A stretch of 64,000 bases of DNA from Lautropia dentalis. GTDB lineage: Bacteria > Pseudomonadota > Gammaproteobacteria > Burkholderiales > Burkholderiaceae_E. Positions 50,657 through 59,776 of the stretch are shown here, one piece after another. Numbering within the stretch: the stretch's first letter is position 1; each line of letters starts with the position of its first letter. The stretch spans positions 1,001,655-1,065,654 of the forward strand of contig NZ_RRUE01000002.1 of the NCBI RefSeq assembly GCF_003892345.1. Direction: 5' to 3'. The position numbers and the translations under genes are program-made. The notes beneath the pieces were generated by a model. It was not told the origin of the DNA, ran no database searches, and saw only the letters and a list, made by a program, of their open reading frames with translations.

Positions 50657-52633
50657 TCATCGGCTTCGTCGTTGCGCGGCAGGAAGAATATTGAGTGATT
50701 CCCGGTATTTGGCAACGGTTCGGCGCGCGACCTGAATGCCTCGCTGGCCAAGCATTTCGGTAAGGTCCGTGTCGGTCAATGGCTGGTGCGGATTCTCCTG
50801 CTGGATGAGTTTTTCGATCTGGGCCCGGATGGCCCCGCTGGCGGTGTGGCCTCCGGTGTCGGTGGCCACGTGGCTGCCGAAGAAATACTTCAGCTCGAAG
50901 ATGCCGAACGGGGTCCGGAGGTATTTCTGGGTGCAGGCACGCGATACGGTGGTTTCGTGCCTGCCGACGGCCTCGGCGATGTCGCGCAGCACCAGGGGGC
51001 GCAGCGCTTCGGGGCCATGGCTGAAAAAGGGTTTCTGCCGGTCGATGATGGCCTGCGCGACCTGCAGGATGGTTTCGCCGCGCTGCTGCACGCTGCACGC
51101 CAGACTGCGCGCTTCCTGCAGCTGCTGCAGCAGGGGATGGCCGGCCGCGGGGCCGGTGGCGGGTTGGGAAGCCGACTCGTCATGGCTGTCTTCCGTGACC
51201 TGTTGCTCCCATTCTGCCCCAGATTTCCGGTTTTGTGCGGCCGGTGTCTCGCTGCTTTGGTTGTTTTTCTTCAACAGCGATTCGTATTCGTCATGAACCC
51301 GCAGCCGGGGCTGGGCCCGATGGTTGAGTTCGGCACGCCAGCCGTGTCCGGTGTGACGCGCGGTCACGTCGGGGGTGATGTAGCCGGGCGGTTCGTGGCC
51401 GAAACGGTTGCCGGGATGCGGGTCCAGCGAGCGGATCAGCGTGCGGGCCGCGCCCAGCATGGCCGGGGTGCAGCGCAGGCGCCGGCACAGCAGTTCGTCA
51501 CGATGATCGGCGAGCAGCGGCAGGCAGTCGTCGCGGGTGAGCTGCAGGGCCAGGTCGATCAGGGCCGGGGCGGTGCCACAGTCGGGCGTGGGGTTTTGTG
51601 ACGGGATGGCCTGTGGCACGGGGAGGTCTTCCTGCAGGCGCAGAAGCTGCAGGCGCAGGCATTCGCCGGGCGAGCGGGCGCCGACGCCGGCGGGCTCGAA
51701 TCCCTGCAGGGTGGCCAGCGCGGCGTCCAGCTCGGCGGGGAGCGGGTGTGCCGGCTGTGCACGATCCATCGAGGCGTGCTGCACGGGTGTCCCGTTCGCG
51801 ACGTGGGGGGCTGGCGGGGTGGAGAGAGACTGGGGGACGGAAGGCCGGTGGCAGTATGGCGGGTGGCCAGCGTGCTGGTGGTTGGAGAACCGTTTGCCAG
51901 GCAGGAGGGCGCTGGCGGCCAGCGCCTCCAGCGAGAAACCGGGCGGGAAATAGCCGTCGTCGCGCAGTTCCCAGATCAGCAGGGTGATGAGGGCGTGCTG
52001 GCGTGGTGTGCAGCGGATCTCGCCGAGCTGGGCGAGCAGGTGGGCCTGCAGCGTCGGTTCGGTGGCCAGGGCGGGGTTGAAGGCGTCGTCGCCCTCGCTG
52101 CCGTCCGCGGAACCGGTGCCCATGCCGCTGCCCCAGGCGTCGTCGCCATGGGAGGCGGCTGTGTCGTAGTCCAGGTCCCAGCCTTCGCCCATGGTGTCGG
52201 GGTCGTTGCCGGTCGCGATATCCCGCTCGCTGGCGCCCGTGCGCGCGATGTCGCCTGGCCCGTCAAAGGACGGGGGGGCGTCGGGGCTGGCGGTGTGCAT
52301 GGTGCCCGCCTTGCCTTCGCCGATGTGTTCCGTGCCTGCGGTCATGCCGGTGTTTATGGCCTTTCCGCCGCTCGGGCTTCCCATGTGCTGCCCGGTGGCT
52401 GTCATGCCTGCCCAGTCGTCGTGGACAGGGGCACGCAGGCTGCCGTCGGCGCGCAGGGCGATGGTGTCGGTGTGGGGGGCGTCGAGGCGTTCCAGAAAGG
52501 GGTTCTGGCTGATGGCCCGGTCGATTTCCTGCTCCAGGTCGGCCGTGGACAGCTGCAGCAGGTGGATGGCCTGCTGCAGCTGTGGCGTCAGCGCGAGCTG
52601 CTGCTTCTGGCGGATCTGAAGGGCGGCCTTCAT
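50657..52633 (-). CDS. rpoN: RNA polymerase sigma-54 factor with long insertions
   Basis: 658 residues against about 480-500 in relatives. Region I is intact (QIRQKQQLALTPQLQQAIHL, ADLEQEIDRAISQNPFLE), as are the core-binding domain (ARSPGECLRLQLLRLQ, LIRSLDPHPG) and the HTH (LRDIAEAVGRHETTVSRA, TPFGIFELKYFF) and RpoN box (ARRTVAKYRE, 636-645). Inserted are about 125 residues after residue 50 (Asp/Gly/Thr/Met-rich), about 40 after residue 248 (His/Pro-rich) and about 35 near residue 445. All three are in linkers between known domains, so function is probably kept. It follows lptB. Confidence 0.95.
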   Translation of the reverse strand: MKAALQIRQKQQLALTPQLQQAIHLLQLSTADLEQEIDRAISQNPFLERLDAPHTDTIALRADGSLRAPVHDDWAGMTATGQHMGSPSGGKAINTGMTAGTEHIGEGKAGTMHTASPDAPPSFDGPGDIARTGASERDIATGNDPDTMGEGWDLDYDTAASHGDDAWGSGMGTGSADGSEGDDAFNPALATEPTLQAHLLAQLGEIRCTPRQHALITLLIWELRDDGYFPPGFSLEALAASALLPGKRFSNHQHAGHPPYCHRPSVPQSLSTPPAPHVANGTPVQHASMDRAQPAHPLPAELDAALATLQGFEPAGVGARSPGECLRLQLLRLQEDLPVPQAIPSQNPTPDCGTAPALIDLALQLTRDDCLPLLADHRDELLCRRLRCTPAMLGAARTLIRSLDPHPGNRFGHEPPGYITPDVTARHTGHGWRAELNHRAQPRLRVHDEYESLLKKNNQSSETPAAQNRKSGAEWEQQVTEDSHDESASQPATGPAAGHPLLQQLQEARSLACSVQQRGETILQVAQAIIDRQKPFFSHGPEALRPLVLRDIAEAVGRHETTVSRACTQKYLRTPFGIFELKYFFGSHVATDTGGHTASGAIRAQIEKLIQQENPHQPLTDTDLTEMLGQRGIQVARRTVAKYRESLNILPAAQRRSR

Positions 52634-52767
52634 GGGCGGGGGACAGATGTTCCGGAAGTGGTGTTTCCGGAATTTCTATCACCGGCCCGGCGGCGGGTGG
52701 GGGGTGGGCCGACCGGTGGCCCCTGCTGCAGGGACGAGGGGCGACCCGTGCTGTGGCGTTGGCGGGC

Positions 52768-53550
52768 TCACATCCGGAAGTCTTCGCCCAGATAGGCCTT
52801 GCGCACGCGCTCGTCCTGGATGATGTCGTCGGGTCCGCCGGAGGCGAGCACCACGCCGTCGTTGATGATGTAGGCGCGGTCGCAGATGCCGAGGGTCTCG
52901 CGTACGTTGTGGTCGGTGATCAGTACGCCGATGCGACGGTTCTTGAGCAGCCGGACGATGCGCTGGATCTCGATCACGGCGATGGGGTCCACGCCGGCGA
53001 AGGGTTCATCGAGCAGGATGAAGCGGGGCGAGCTGGCCAGCGCCCGTGCGATTTCCACCCGCCGGCGCTCGCCGCCCGACAGCGAGATGGAGGTGTTCGA
53101 GCGGATGTGATCGATCTGCAGCTCCTTCAGCAGCGATTCGAGGCGTTTTTTCTGTTCGCGGCGGCTGATGGTGCGGCCACGCTCGTCCTCCTGCAGTTCG
53201 AGCACGGCCAGGATGTTCTCCTCGACGCTCAGCTTGCGGAACACCGAGGCTTCCTGCGGCAGATACGACAGGCCCAGCCGGGCACGCCGGTGGATGGGCA
53301 GGTGGCTGATGGACTGGCCGTCGAGCAGGATGGTGCCGCCGTCGGTGGGCACCAGGCCGGCGATCATGTAGAAGCAGGTGGTCTTGCCGGCGCCGTTGCG
53401 GCCCAGCAGCCCCACGACCTGGCCGCTGGACACCTCCATCGACACATCCTTGACCACCACCCGGCCGTTGTAGGCCTTCATCAGGTGCTGGGCCTGCAGC
53501 TGGCTGGTTTCGGCGGGACGGGTGGAGGCGTGCGGTGCGGAATCGTTCAT
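52768..53550 (-). CDS. lptB: LPS export ABC ATPase LptB
   Basis: 260 residues. It drives extraction of lipopolysaccharide from the inner membrane with LptFG and LptC. Walker A GRNGAGKT (50-57), Q-loop [12 protein letters not shown], signature [10 protein letters not shown], Walker [13 protein letters not shown], and the H-loop [10 protein letters not shown] are complete. It lies between lptA and rpoN as in most beta- and gammaproteobacteria. An N-terminal extension of about 18 residues precedes the ABC fold. Confidence 0.96.
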   Translation of the reverse strand: MNDSAPHASTRPAETSQLQAQHLMKAYNGRVVVKDVSMEVSSGQVVGLLGRNGAGKTTCFYMIAGLVPTDGGTILLDGQSISHLPIHRRARLGLSYLPQEASVFRKLSVEENILAVLELQEDERGRTISRREQKKRLESLLKELQIDHIRSNTSISLSGGERRRVEIARALASSPRFILLDEPFAGVDPIAVIEIQRIVRLLKNRRIGVLITDHNVRETLGICDRAYIINDGVVLASGGPDDIIQDERVRKAYLGEDFRM

Positions 53551-53631
53551 CGGACGTGCTTCAGGGACCGGGTACTGCAGGGACTGGGCTCGCTTGTGCG
53601 AACCGGACAGACATTCCGGGGCGCGTCCGGC

Positions 53632-54273
53632 TCATTTGCGCGAACCGGACAGGCGTTGTTCGGGGGCCAGCGGCAGCGGCGAACCGGGGGCACAGGGCTG
53701 GGTGGCGGCCTTGCCGGTGTCGGTGGCCGAGCCGGTGCCGGGCTGGATGATGATGCGCACGCGGCCCGGGCGCTCGCCGCGCTGCTGACCATCGACCGAG
53801 AAGGTTTCGGTGGTGGCGTTGTAGACGATGACGCCGCCGGTGATCTCATCGACGGGCTGGTTGCAGTTCTGCCGCTCCAGCCGGGCGCGACCGGTGAGCG
53901 TGACCTTCTCGGTGCGGGTGTCGTAGAAGATCTGCTCGGCCATGCCGTGGATGTACTGTTCCATGCCGTCACGCTTCTGGCGGAAGGTGGCCAGCTTGCC
54001 GTTGACCTTTGCCGTCTGGGCGTTGCGGCCCACCTGGGTGAGCACCATGCGGTCGCCCGTGATGCGGATGGTGCCCTTGGTGAGCACGACGTTGCCGGTA
54101 AAGGTGGAGACCTTCGTGGCATCGTTGTAGTCGGCCCGGTTGGATTCGATGTTGATGGGCTGGTCGCGGTCGGCCTTTTCGGCGTGCACGGCAGGGGAGA
54201 GCAGGAAAGCCGAAAGCACCAGCGCGAGGGGCAGGTGCCGGGACGGGCCGGGCAGCGAAAGGGGGGCGGACAT
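53632..54273 (-). CDS. lptA: Periplasmic LPS-bridge protein LptA
   Basis: 213 residues from the ATG at 54273, which gives a signal peptide (LPLALVLSAFLLSPAVHAEK). The OstA-type beta-jellyroll follows: DQPINIESNRADYNDATKVS, FTGNVVLTKGTIRI, and a C-terminal GKAATQ-rich tail. It forms the bridge across the periplasm between LptC and LptD. Located between lptC and lptB. Confidence 0.94.
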   Translation of the reverse strand: MSAPLSLPGPSRHLPLALVLSAFLLSPAVHAEKADRDQPINIESNRADYNDATKVSTFTGNVVLTKGTIRITGDRMVLTQVGRNAQTAKVNGKLATFRQKRDGMEQYIHGMAEQIFYDTRTEKVTLTGRARLERQNCNQPVDEITGGVIVYNATTETFSVDGQQRGERPGRVRIIIQPGTGSATDTGKAATQPCAPGSPLPLAPEQRLSGSRK

Positions 54274-54375
54274 GCGGGGAATCTCGGACGGAATCCAGAT
54301 GGGGCAGACGATCATGCCGGGGACCGCCATGGCGGCGGTGCGGGCGCAGTGTCCACGCCCCGGATATGTGCAAGT

Positions 54376-54981
54376 TTAGCGGATTGCAGGCGGGAAATGC
54401 CCCTTGACGCGGCTCTTCAGCTTCACCTCCTGGCTGTCCTCGCGAATTTCCATGCCCACGCCGGCCAGGCGGTTCTCGCCGGCCCGCATGGTGACGGGAT
54501 CGTCGGTGGTGATGACCCGGCTGGTCATGTCGACGTGGGCGTTGTCGGTGAACATCTGCATGGGCGGCGCAGCCTCGCTGCCGTCGGCGCGGGTGGCGGG
54601 CTGGCGGCGCACCTGCACATCGTCATGCAGGTCGGCGAAGTCGCCGTTGTCGGGGGCCGAACCGCGTCGCGCGGTGATGGTGGTGAGCGGCTGGGCATCG
54701 TCCAGCGAGATGATGCGCGGTTCGGTGAACTCCACGTGACCGTCCAGCGGGTAGTGCAGCATCCGCTCGGCTTCCATCCGGACCGAGGGGTTGCCGTCGC
54801 GGTCGGCGCGCATCAGGCTCATCTTCTCGACGAAGAAATCGGGATCGGCGCGGCCTTCCACGGCGGGGGCCGCCTGGTTCTTCTCGGCCTGCCGGGCGAA
54901 GTAGTAGCTGACCATGCCGAGGCCGATCAGGATCAGGATCGAGGCCGCGGCGGCCAGGCGGTCGAACAGACGGGGACTCAT
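54376..54981 (-). CDS. lptC: LPS export protein LptC
   Basis: 201 residues from the ATG at 54981. It starts 10 bases after the kdsC stop. A single N-terminal membrane anchor (ILILIGLGMVSYYFA), then the periplasmic jellyroll (FFVEKMSLMRADRDG, MLHYPLDGHVEFTEPRI, VGMEIREDSQEVKLKSRVKG). It passes LPS from LptBFG to LptA. The gene order kdsD-kdsC-lptC-lptA-lptB is standard. Confidence 0.93.
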   Translation of the reverse strand: MSPRLFDRLAAAASILILIGLGMVSYYFARQAEKNQAAPAVEGRADPDFFVEKMSLMRADRDGNPSVRMEAERMLHYPLDGHVEFTEPRIISLDDAQPLTTITARRGSAPDNGDFADLHDDVQVRRQPATRADGSEAAPPMQMFTDNAHVDMTSRVITTDDPVTMRAGENRLAGVGMEIREDSQEVKLKSRVKGHFPPAIR

Positions 54982-54991
54982 CGTGAACGTA

Positions 54992-55555
54992 TCAGGTACG
55001 GGGCAGGGCAGCACCCGGGTGCTGGTGGGTGCCGCTGTCGCGGTAGTGGGCCAGCAGTCCGGCCCGTTCGCCGCGGCTGGTGAGCAGGAAGTCGACCAGT
55101 TCGCGCACGGCGCCCTGGCCGGCCGGGGCGGAAGAAACCCAGCGGGCGGCGGCCAGCACGTCGGGCACCGCGTCGGCCGGCGCGGCCGGCAGGGCACAGG
55201 CGCGCATGGCGGCCAGATCGGGCCAGTCGTCACCGATGAAGGCCATTTCGTGCAGGCCGATGTTCAGCTGCCCGCCCAGCGTGCGCAGGACATCGAGCTT
55301 GTTCGACACGCCCTGGAAGACGTGGCGGATGTCCAGCTCCTTCGCGCGCTGGGCGACGATGTCGGAATGGCGTCCGGTGATGATGGCCAGCTCGATGCCT
55401 GCCTTGTGCAGCAGCGTCAGGCCAAAGCCGTCCCGGACCGAGAAGGATTTGGCGATCTCGCCCTGCGGGCCGATCCAGATGCGGCCGTCGGTCAGGGTGC
55501 CGTCGATGTCCATGGCCAGCAGACGTATTTGTCGTGCAGCAGCGATCAGATCCAT
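54992..55555 (-). CDS. kdsC: 3-deoxy-D-manno-octulosonate 8-phosphate phosphatase
   Basis: 187 residues, HAD family. The nucleophile motif is MDIDGTLTDG (most KdsC have DVDGVLTDG, but both Asp are kept), then SVRDGFGLTLL, ITGRHSDIV and the acidic FIGDDWPDL. It gives Kdo for the LPS core. The C-terminal tail (GERAGLLAHYRDSGTHQH) is normal. It is followed closely by lptC. Confidence 0.95.
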   Translation of the reverse strand: MDLIAAARQIRLLAMDIDGTLTDGRIWIGPQGEIAKSFSVRDGFGLTLLHKAGIELAIITGRHSDIVAQRAKELDIRHVFQGVSNKLDVLRTLGGQLNIGLHEMAFIGDDWPDLAAMRACALPAAPADAVPDVLAAARWVSSAPAGQGAVRELVDFLLTSRGERAGLLAHYRDSGTHQHPGAALPRT

Positions 55556-55571
55556 GATGTGTTCTCCCTTT

Positions 55572-55700
55572 GGCGCGTGTTACGGGCGCATTCATCTCCG
55601 CGCTGGTGCCGGCCGTGTGCCGACAAGGCTGGCCGCCCTGGCAGGCAGGGCCACGCCGGCAGCGCGCGGATTCCGGGTCAGCCGGGGGACTCTCCCTTGC
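55572..55700 (+). repeat. Dispersed repeat, long copy C (plus orientation)
   Basis: Head GCGTGTTACGGGCGCATTCA then TCTCCGCGCTGG; body GCCGGCCGTGTGCCGACAAG, TGGCCGCCCTGGCAGGCAGG, CACGCCGGCAGCGCGCGGAT. It occupies most of the 173-bp gap between kdsD and kdsC and, compared with copies A and B, has an internal deletion of about 16 bp. Confidence 0.7.
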
Positions 55701-55728
55701 GGGCGCCGGATGCGCTCATGACATGTTC

Positions 55729-56781
55729 TCAGACGATCTTGGCGGCCAGCAGGTCGTGGAAGTGCAGGGCGCCGACCAGGTGGCGCTGGCTGTCGGTGAC
55801 CAGGATCTGCGTGATGCGGCGTGATTCCATGATGCGCACGGCCTCGACGGCCAGGGCACCGGCCTCGATGGTGATGGGATTGGCCGTCATGACTGCGCCG
55901 ATGGTCAGGTGCTTCAGGTCGGGGGACTGGCCCGCGAACACGCGGCGCAGGTCACCGTCGGTGAAGATGCCGGCCACGCGGCCTTCGTCGTCCAGGACGG
56001 CCACCATGCCCATGCGCTTGTGGCTGATTTCGAGCAGGGCGTCGGTGAACAGCGTATCGGGATGGCAGGTGGGCAGGTCGTCACCCTGGCGCATGATGTC
56101 GCCCACGTGGGTGAGCAGCCGGCGGCCCAGCGCGCCGCCCGGGTGGGAGCGGGCGAAGTCCTCACTGCCAAAGCCGCGAGCCTCCAGCAGGGCCACGGCC
56201 AGGGCGTCGCCCAAGGCCAGCGCGGCGGTGGTGCTGGCGGTGGGGGCGAGGTTGAGCGGACAGGCTTCCTGCTGCGCACCGGCGTAGAGGTGGATGTCGG
56301 CGTACTGCGCCAGCGGCGATTCGGGGTTGCCGGTGAGGGCGATGAGGGCGGCGCCCACGCGCTTGACCAGCGGCACGATGGTCATCAGCTCCTCGGTGCT
56401 GCCGGAGTTGGACAGCGCCACGAACACGTCCTGCGCCGTGACCATGCCCAGATCGCCGTGGCTGGCCTCGCCCGGATGCACGAAGAAAGCCGGGGTGCCG
56501 GTGGAGGCCAGGGTGGCGGCGATCTTGCGGGCGATGTGGCCGGACTTGCCCATGCCGCTGACGATAACGCGGCCGGTGCAGGCCAGCATCAGCCGGCAGG
56601 CACGGGCAAAGCCATCGTCCAGCGTTTCGCGCAGGTGCAGCACGGCATCGGCCTCGATGGTCAGCACCTGGCGGGCGCGGTCGATGAGGGCGGCGTCGCT
56701 CTGGAGGGGCGTCTGCCGGCCGCTGGCGGGCTGGACTGGGGCGGGATGGGTGTCGGCGGCGGTGCGGGGCTCGGGCGTCAT
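55729..56781 (-). CDS. kdsD: D-arabinose 5-phosphate isomerase
   Basis: 350 residues from the ATG at 56781. It converts ribulose-5-phosphate to arabinose-5-phosphate for Kdo. The SIS domain has VIVSGMGKSGHIARKIAAT, PGEASHGDLGMV and ALSNSGSTEEL; two CBS domains follow (HKRMGMVAVLDDEGRVAGIFTDGDLRR, MESRRITQILVTD). The first 30 residues are a Pro/Thr-rich extension. First gene of the kds-lpt-rpoN run. Confidence 0.95.
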   Translation of the reverse strand: MTPEPRTAADTHPAPVQPASGRQTPLQSDAALIDRARQVLTIEADAVLHLRETLDDGFARACRLMLACTGRVIVSGMGKSGHIARKIAATLASTGTPAFFVHPGEASHGDLGMVTAQDVFVALSNSGSTEELMTIVPLVKRVGAALIALTGNPESPLAQYADIHLYAGAQQEACPLNLAPTASTTAALALGDALAVALLEARGFGSEDFARSHPGGALGRRLLTHVGDIMRQGDDLPTCHPDTLFTDALLEISHKRMGMVAVLDDEGRVAGIFTDGDLRRVFAGQSPDLKHLTIGAVMTANPITIEAGALAVEAVRIMESRRITQILVTDSQRHLVGALHFHDLLAAKIV

Positions 56782-57481
56782 GGGCTGGAAACGGACGGGG
56801 CCGCACGGGCGGCCGGGACGACAGGGGGAACGGGGGCGACCAGCTGGCGGATGGCCGTACCTGGCCAGTATAGAACGTGTCATGGACTTGTTCATCCCCG
56901 CGGAATCCCTCCGCGCAAAAGGGTGGCGCCAGCCGCCGCCGCCGGAAAGGTACCTGGAGCATGGCGTGTCCCGGTCGCCGTTCGATACGTCAGCGCCTGT
57001 TTCGGATTGTTCGCGGGTGTTGCATGGCGTTGGTGGCTGGCAAGGGACGGTGGATCGGCTTACCGCTGGTCAAGGCCGGGCTGCGATATGTCGGTATCCT
57101 TGTCATCTGCCGGGAATGGGGGCGAGGATGCGCCTTCCTGCGTTATACTGACCAGTCATTCATTAGTGCGTGTGTGACAGGTGTGCAGGGTGTGTCCCCC
57201 GAAGTCCTCCCGCAAAGCCCTGACGCCCGGACATGCCCGGTGATGCGTGCGCCGCTGCCGTGTCCCGCAGGGGCTGACGCGGGGGTGAATTGCCTGCCTC
57301 ACGCGCGCCGGAACCCCGGGCTGCGGTGTTGTGTGGCAGGGACGGCGTGACGCCTCCGGCCGGTCTTCTGTCTGCAGGGGGCTGCACATCGGTGAGAATG
57401 GCCGGAGATTGTGTGTTTTTGCATCGTGCGGGCTGGTTTTCGTGGTAGCTTGCCGGCTGCGTTTTTCCTGACTGGACTGAC
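56782..57481. other. Divergent spacer kdsD-mlaF, 700 bp
   Basis: No gene supported. It contains one dispersed-repeat head (56869-56902). A TATACT at 57144-57149 inside GCGTTATACTGACCAGTCA could be a -10 for the mla operon, but no -35 fits. Closer to mlaF is an AT-richer run with TTGCAT (about 57420). Nothing else is recognised, and a small RNA cannot be excluded. Confidence 0.4.
56869..56902 (+). repeat. Dispersed repeat, head copy (plus orientation)
   Basis: TATAGAACGTGTCATGGACT followed by TGTTCATCCCCGCGG, just upstream of kdsD. Only the head is present. Confidence 0.7.
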
Positions 57482-58282
57482 TTGGATAACGATACGCTCC
57501 TGTCCATCGAATCGCTGAGCTTTGGCTATACGCCCGAGCGGCTGATTCTGGACAACATCAACATGAAGTTCAAGCGCGGATCGGTGGTGGCCCTGATGGG
57601 TGGCTCCGGTTCGGGCAAGACGACCGTGCTGCGCCTGATCGGCGCCCAGGTGCGCCCGCAGAAGGGCAGGATCCTGCTCGACGGTACGGATGTCCACAGC
57701 CTGTCCAAACAGGAACTCTACGGCCTGCGCCGTCACATGGGCATGCTGTTCCAGTTCGGGGCGCTGTTCACCGACCTGAACATCTTTGACAACGTGGCCT
57801 TCCCGCTGCGCGAGCAGACCGATCTGCCCGAGACGATGATCCGCGACCTGGTGCTGATGAAGCTGCACGCCGTGGGTCTGCGGGGGGCTGCGCGCCTGAT
57901 GCCGTCGGAGATTTCCGGCGGGATGGCGCGCCGCGTGGCACTGGCTCGTTCCATTGCGCTGGATCCGCACCTGCTGATGTACGACGAGCCGTTTGCAGGG
58001 CTGGACCCGATCTCGCTGGGCACCATTGCCCACCTGATCCGCACGCTGAACGAGGCGCTGGGCGCCACCTCCATTCTGGTGACGCACGACGTGGCCGAAA
58101 CCTTCGAGATCGTCGACTACGCCTACGTGATGAGCGGCGGCCGTGTGATTGCCGAGGGTACGCCCAAGGAGCTGGGTGCCTCCACCGATCCGCAGGTGGT
58201 GCAGTTCCTCAACGGCCGCCGTGACGGTCCGGTGAAGTTCCACTATCCGGCCGGCCCCATTGAGAAGGAGCTGGGACTATGA
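57482..58282 (+). CDS. mlaF: Phospholipid-transport ATPase MlaF
   Basis: 266 residues; the start is a TTG at 57482, as no ATG or GTG is available before the Walker A motif. It powers the Mla system that keeps phospholipids out of the outer leaflet of the outer membrane. Walker A GGSGSGKT (40-47), QFGALFTDLNIFDN, signature EISGGMARRVALARSIA, Walker B LLMYDEPFAGLD, H-loop VTHDVAE. The stop overlaps the mlaE start (ATGA). No strong ribosome site is seen, so expression may be low. Confidence 0.94.
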   Translation: MDNDTLLSIESLSFGYTPERLILDNINMKFKRGSVVALMGGSGSGKTTVLRLIGAQVRPQKGRILLDGTDVHSLSKQELYGLRRHMGMLFQFGALFTDLNIFDNVAFPLREQTDLPETMIRDLVLMKLHAVGLRGAARLMPSEISGGMARRVALARSIALDPHLLMYDEPFAGLDPISLGTIAHLIRTLNEALGATSILVTHDVAETFEIVDYAYVMSGGRVIAEGTPKELGASTDPQVVQFLNGRRDGPVKFHYPAGPIEKELGL

Positions 58283-59067
58283 TCATCCGACTGCTGGCCC
58301 GGCTGGGCGCCTGGATACGCCAGGTGGTCAACGATCTGGGCTTTTCGGCCCGCTTCATGACGCAGCTGCTGCTGTCGTCGCTCCGGGCGCTGCGCCGGCC
58401 GGGGCTGATCAGCGAGCAGGTCTATTTCGTGGGCAACCGCTCGCTGTCCATCATTCTCATCTCCGGCCTGTTCGTGGGCTTCGTGCTGGGGCTGCAGGGC
58501 TACTACAACCTGCAGCGCTATGGCGCCGAGTCGTCGCTGGGCCTGCTGGTGGCGCTGTCGCTGCTGCGCGAGCTGGGGCCCGTGGTGGCGGCGCTGCTGT
58601 TTGCCGGGCGCGCCTGCACGTCGCTGACGGCGGGCATCGGCCTGATGAAGAGCGGCGAGCAGCTGATCGCCATGGAAATGATGGGCGTCGATCCGATGGA
58701 CCGGGTGCTGGCGCCGCGCTTCGTGGCGGTACTGATCGGCCTGCCGATGCTGGCGCTGCTGTTCTCGGCGGTGGGCATCGTGGGTGCGTGGATCGTCGGC
58801 GTGATCATGATCGGCGTCGATCCGGGCTCGTTCTGGTCGCAGATGCAGGCGGGCGTGAGCCTGACCACCGACGTGATCAACGGCGTGGTGGTCAAGAGCT
58901 TCGTGTTTGCGCTGCTGTGCGGTTTCATCGCGCTGGTGGTGGGGCACGAGTCCGAGGCCACACCCGAGGGGGTGGCCCGCGCCACCACCACCACGGTGGT
59001 CATCTCCTCGCTGGCCGTGCTGGCCAGTGACGTGCTGATGACTGCGCTGATGTTCGGCGATCTATAG
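58279..59067 (+). CDS. mlaE: Phospholipid-transport permease MlaE
   Basis: 262 residues, five hydrophobic segments. The MlaE signature ELGPVVAALLFAGRACTSL and EQLIAMEMMGVDPM are present, followed by DPGSFWSQMQAGV. It forms the channel with MlaF, to which it is coupled by ATGA. It is separated from mlaD by 211 bp of repeats, unusual for this operon. Confidence 0.95.
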   Translation: MIIRLLARLGAWIRQVVNDLGFSARFMTQLLLSSLRALRRPGLISEQVYFVGNRSLSIILISGLFVGFVLGLQGYYNLQRYGAESSLGLLVALSLLRELGPVVAALLFAGRACTSLTAGIGLMKSGEQLIAMEMMGVDPMDRVLAPRFVAVLIGLPMLALLFSAVGIVGAWIVGVIMIGVDPGSFWSQMQAGVSLTTDVINGVVVKSFVFALLCGFIALVVGHESEATPEGVARATTTTVVISSLAVLASDVLMTALMFGDL

Positions 59068-59069
59068 CG

Positions 59070-59150
59070 CGTCATGTATGGCGCGTCATGAACTCACTCT
59101 GCACGCCCGCTGAGGGTTGGCGGGGATGTATGAGGCCATGACGCGCTGGA
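59070..59150. repeat. Two head copies of the dispersed repeat in inverted order
   Basis: GCGCGTCATGAACTCACTCT (plus, from 59080, preceded by a second GCGCGTCATG at 59068-59078) and, facing it, GGGGATGTATGAGGCCATGA then CGCGCTGG (59123-59148). They start directly after the mlaE stop and could fold on each other in the mlaE-mlaD transcript. Confidence 0.6.
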
Positions 59151-59239
59151 ACGGATTCGATGGATATGGAACGGATCCGGCGGGTATGGAACGGATTCGA
59201 TGGATATGACGGATCCGGCAGGTATGGAACGGATTCGAC
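59148..59239. repeat. 20-bp tandem repeats before mlaD (alternating types)
   Basis: Units GGAACGGATTCGATGGATAT (type 1) and GGAACGGATCCGGCGGGTAT (type 2) alternate 1-2-1-2-1 with a 2-bp loss in the fourth and a truncated fifth. The last unit is 39 bp before the mlaD ATG. Confidence 0.9.
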
Positions 59240-59278
59240 AGAATCAGAAGGCAGACAGGTAACTGAACGGATACTCCG

Positions 59279-59776
59279 ATGGCAATGCAACGTAAATCGA
59301 TGGACGCGCTGGTGGGCTGCTTCGTGCTGGCCGGCATTCTGGCGCTGGCCTTCCTGGCGGTTCGCGCTTCCAGCTCGGCCTCGGCCGCCATCCGCGGCGG
59401 CTATGAGCTGACGGCCAACTTCGACAACATCGGGGGGCTGAAGACCCGCGCGGCCGTGCGCAGCGCCGGTGTGGTGGTGGGGCGCGTGACCGACATCACG
59501 CTGGACCCGCAGACCTACCAGGCGCACGTGACCATGCAGATGGATTCGCGCTTCCACTTCCCGAAGGATTCGTCGCTGAAGATCATGACAGCGGGCCTGC
59601 TGGGTGAGCAGTACCTGGGCATGGAGCCGGGTGCCGACACCGAGGATCTGGAAGACGGCGGCAAGGTGGAAATGACCCAGTCGGCCATCGTGCTGGAAAA
59701 CCTGATCAGCCAGTTCCTGTATGGCCAGGCCGGCAAGGGCCAGGACAGCAAGGATGGCGCCAAGGGGGGTGAGTGA
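59279..59776 (+). CDS. mlaD: Phospholipid-transport MCE-domain protein MlaD
   Basis: 165 residues. One N-terminal membrane anchor (ALVGCFVLAGILALAFLAV), then the MCE domain: YELTANFDNIGGLKTRAAVR, SAGVVVGRVTDI, ILTAGLLGEQYLGMEPG in the variant MTAGLLGEQYLGM, and a C-terminal helix (ILVENLISQFL type). It forms the periplasmic hexamer that receives phospholipid from MlaC. Weak ribosome site; ATGs at 59285 and 59297 are alternatives. Overlaps the mlaA start (TGATG). Confidence 0.94.
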   Translation: MAMQRKSMDALVGCFVLAGILALAFLAVRASSSASAAIRGGYELTANFDNIGGLKTRAAVRSAGVVVGRVTDITLDPQTYQAHVTMQMDSRFHFPKDSSLKIMTAGLLGEQYLGMEPGADTEDLEDGGKVEMTQSAIVLENLISQFLYGQAGKGQDSKDGAKGGE

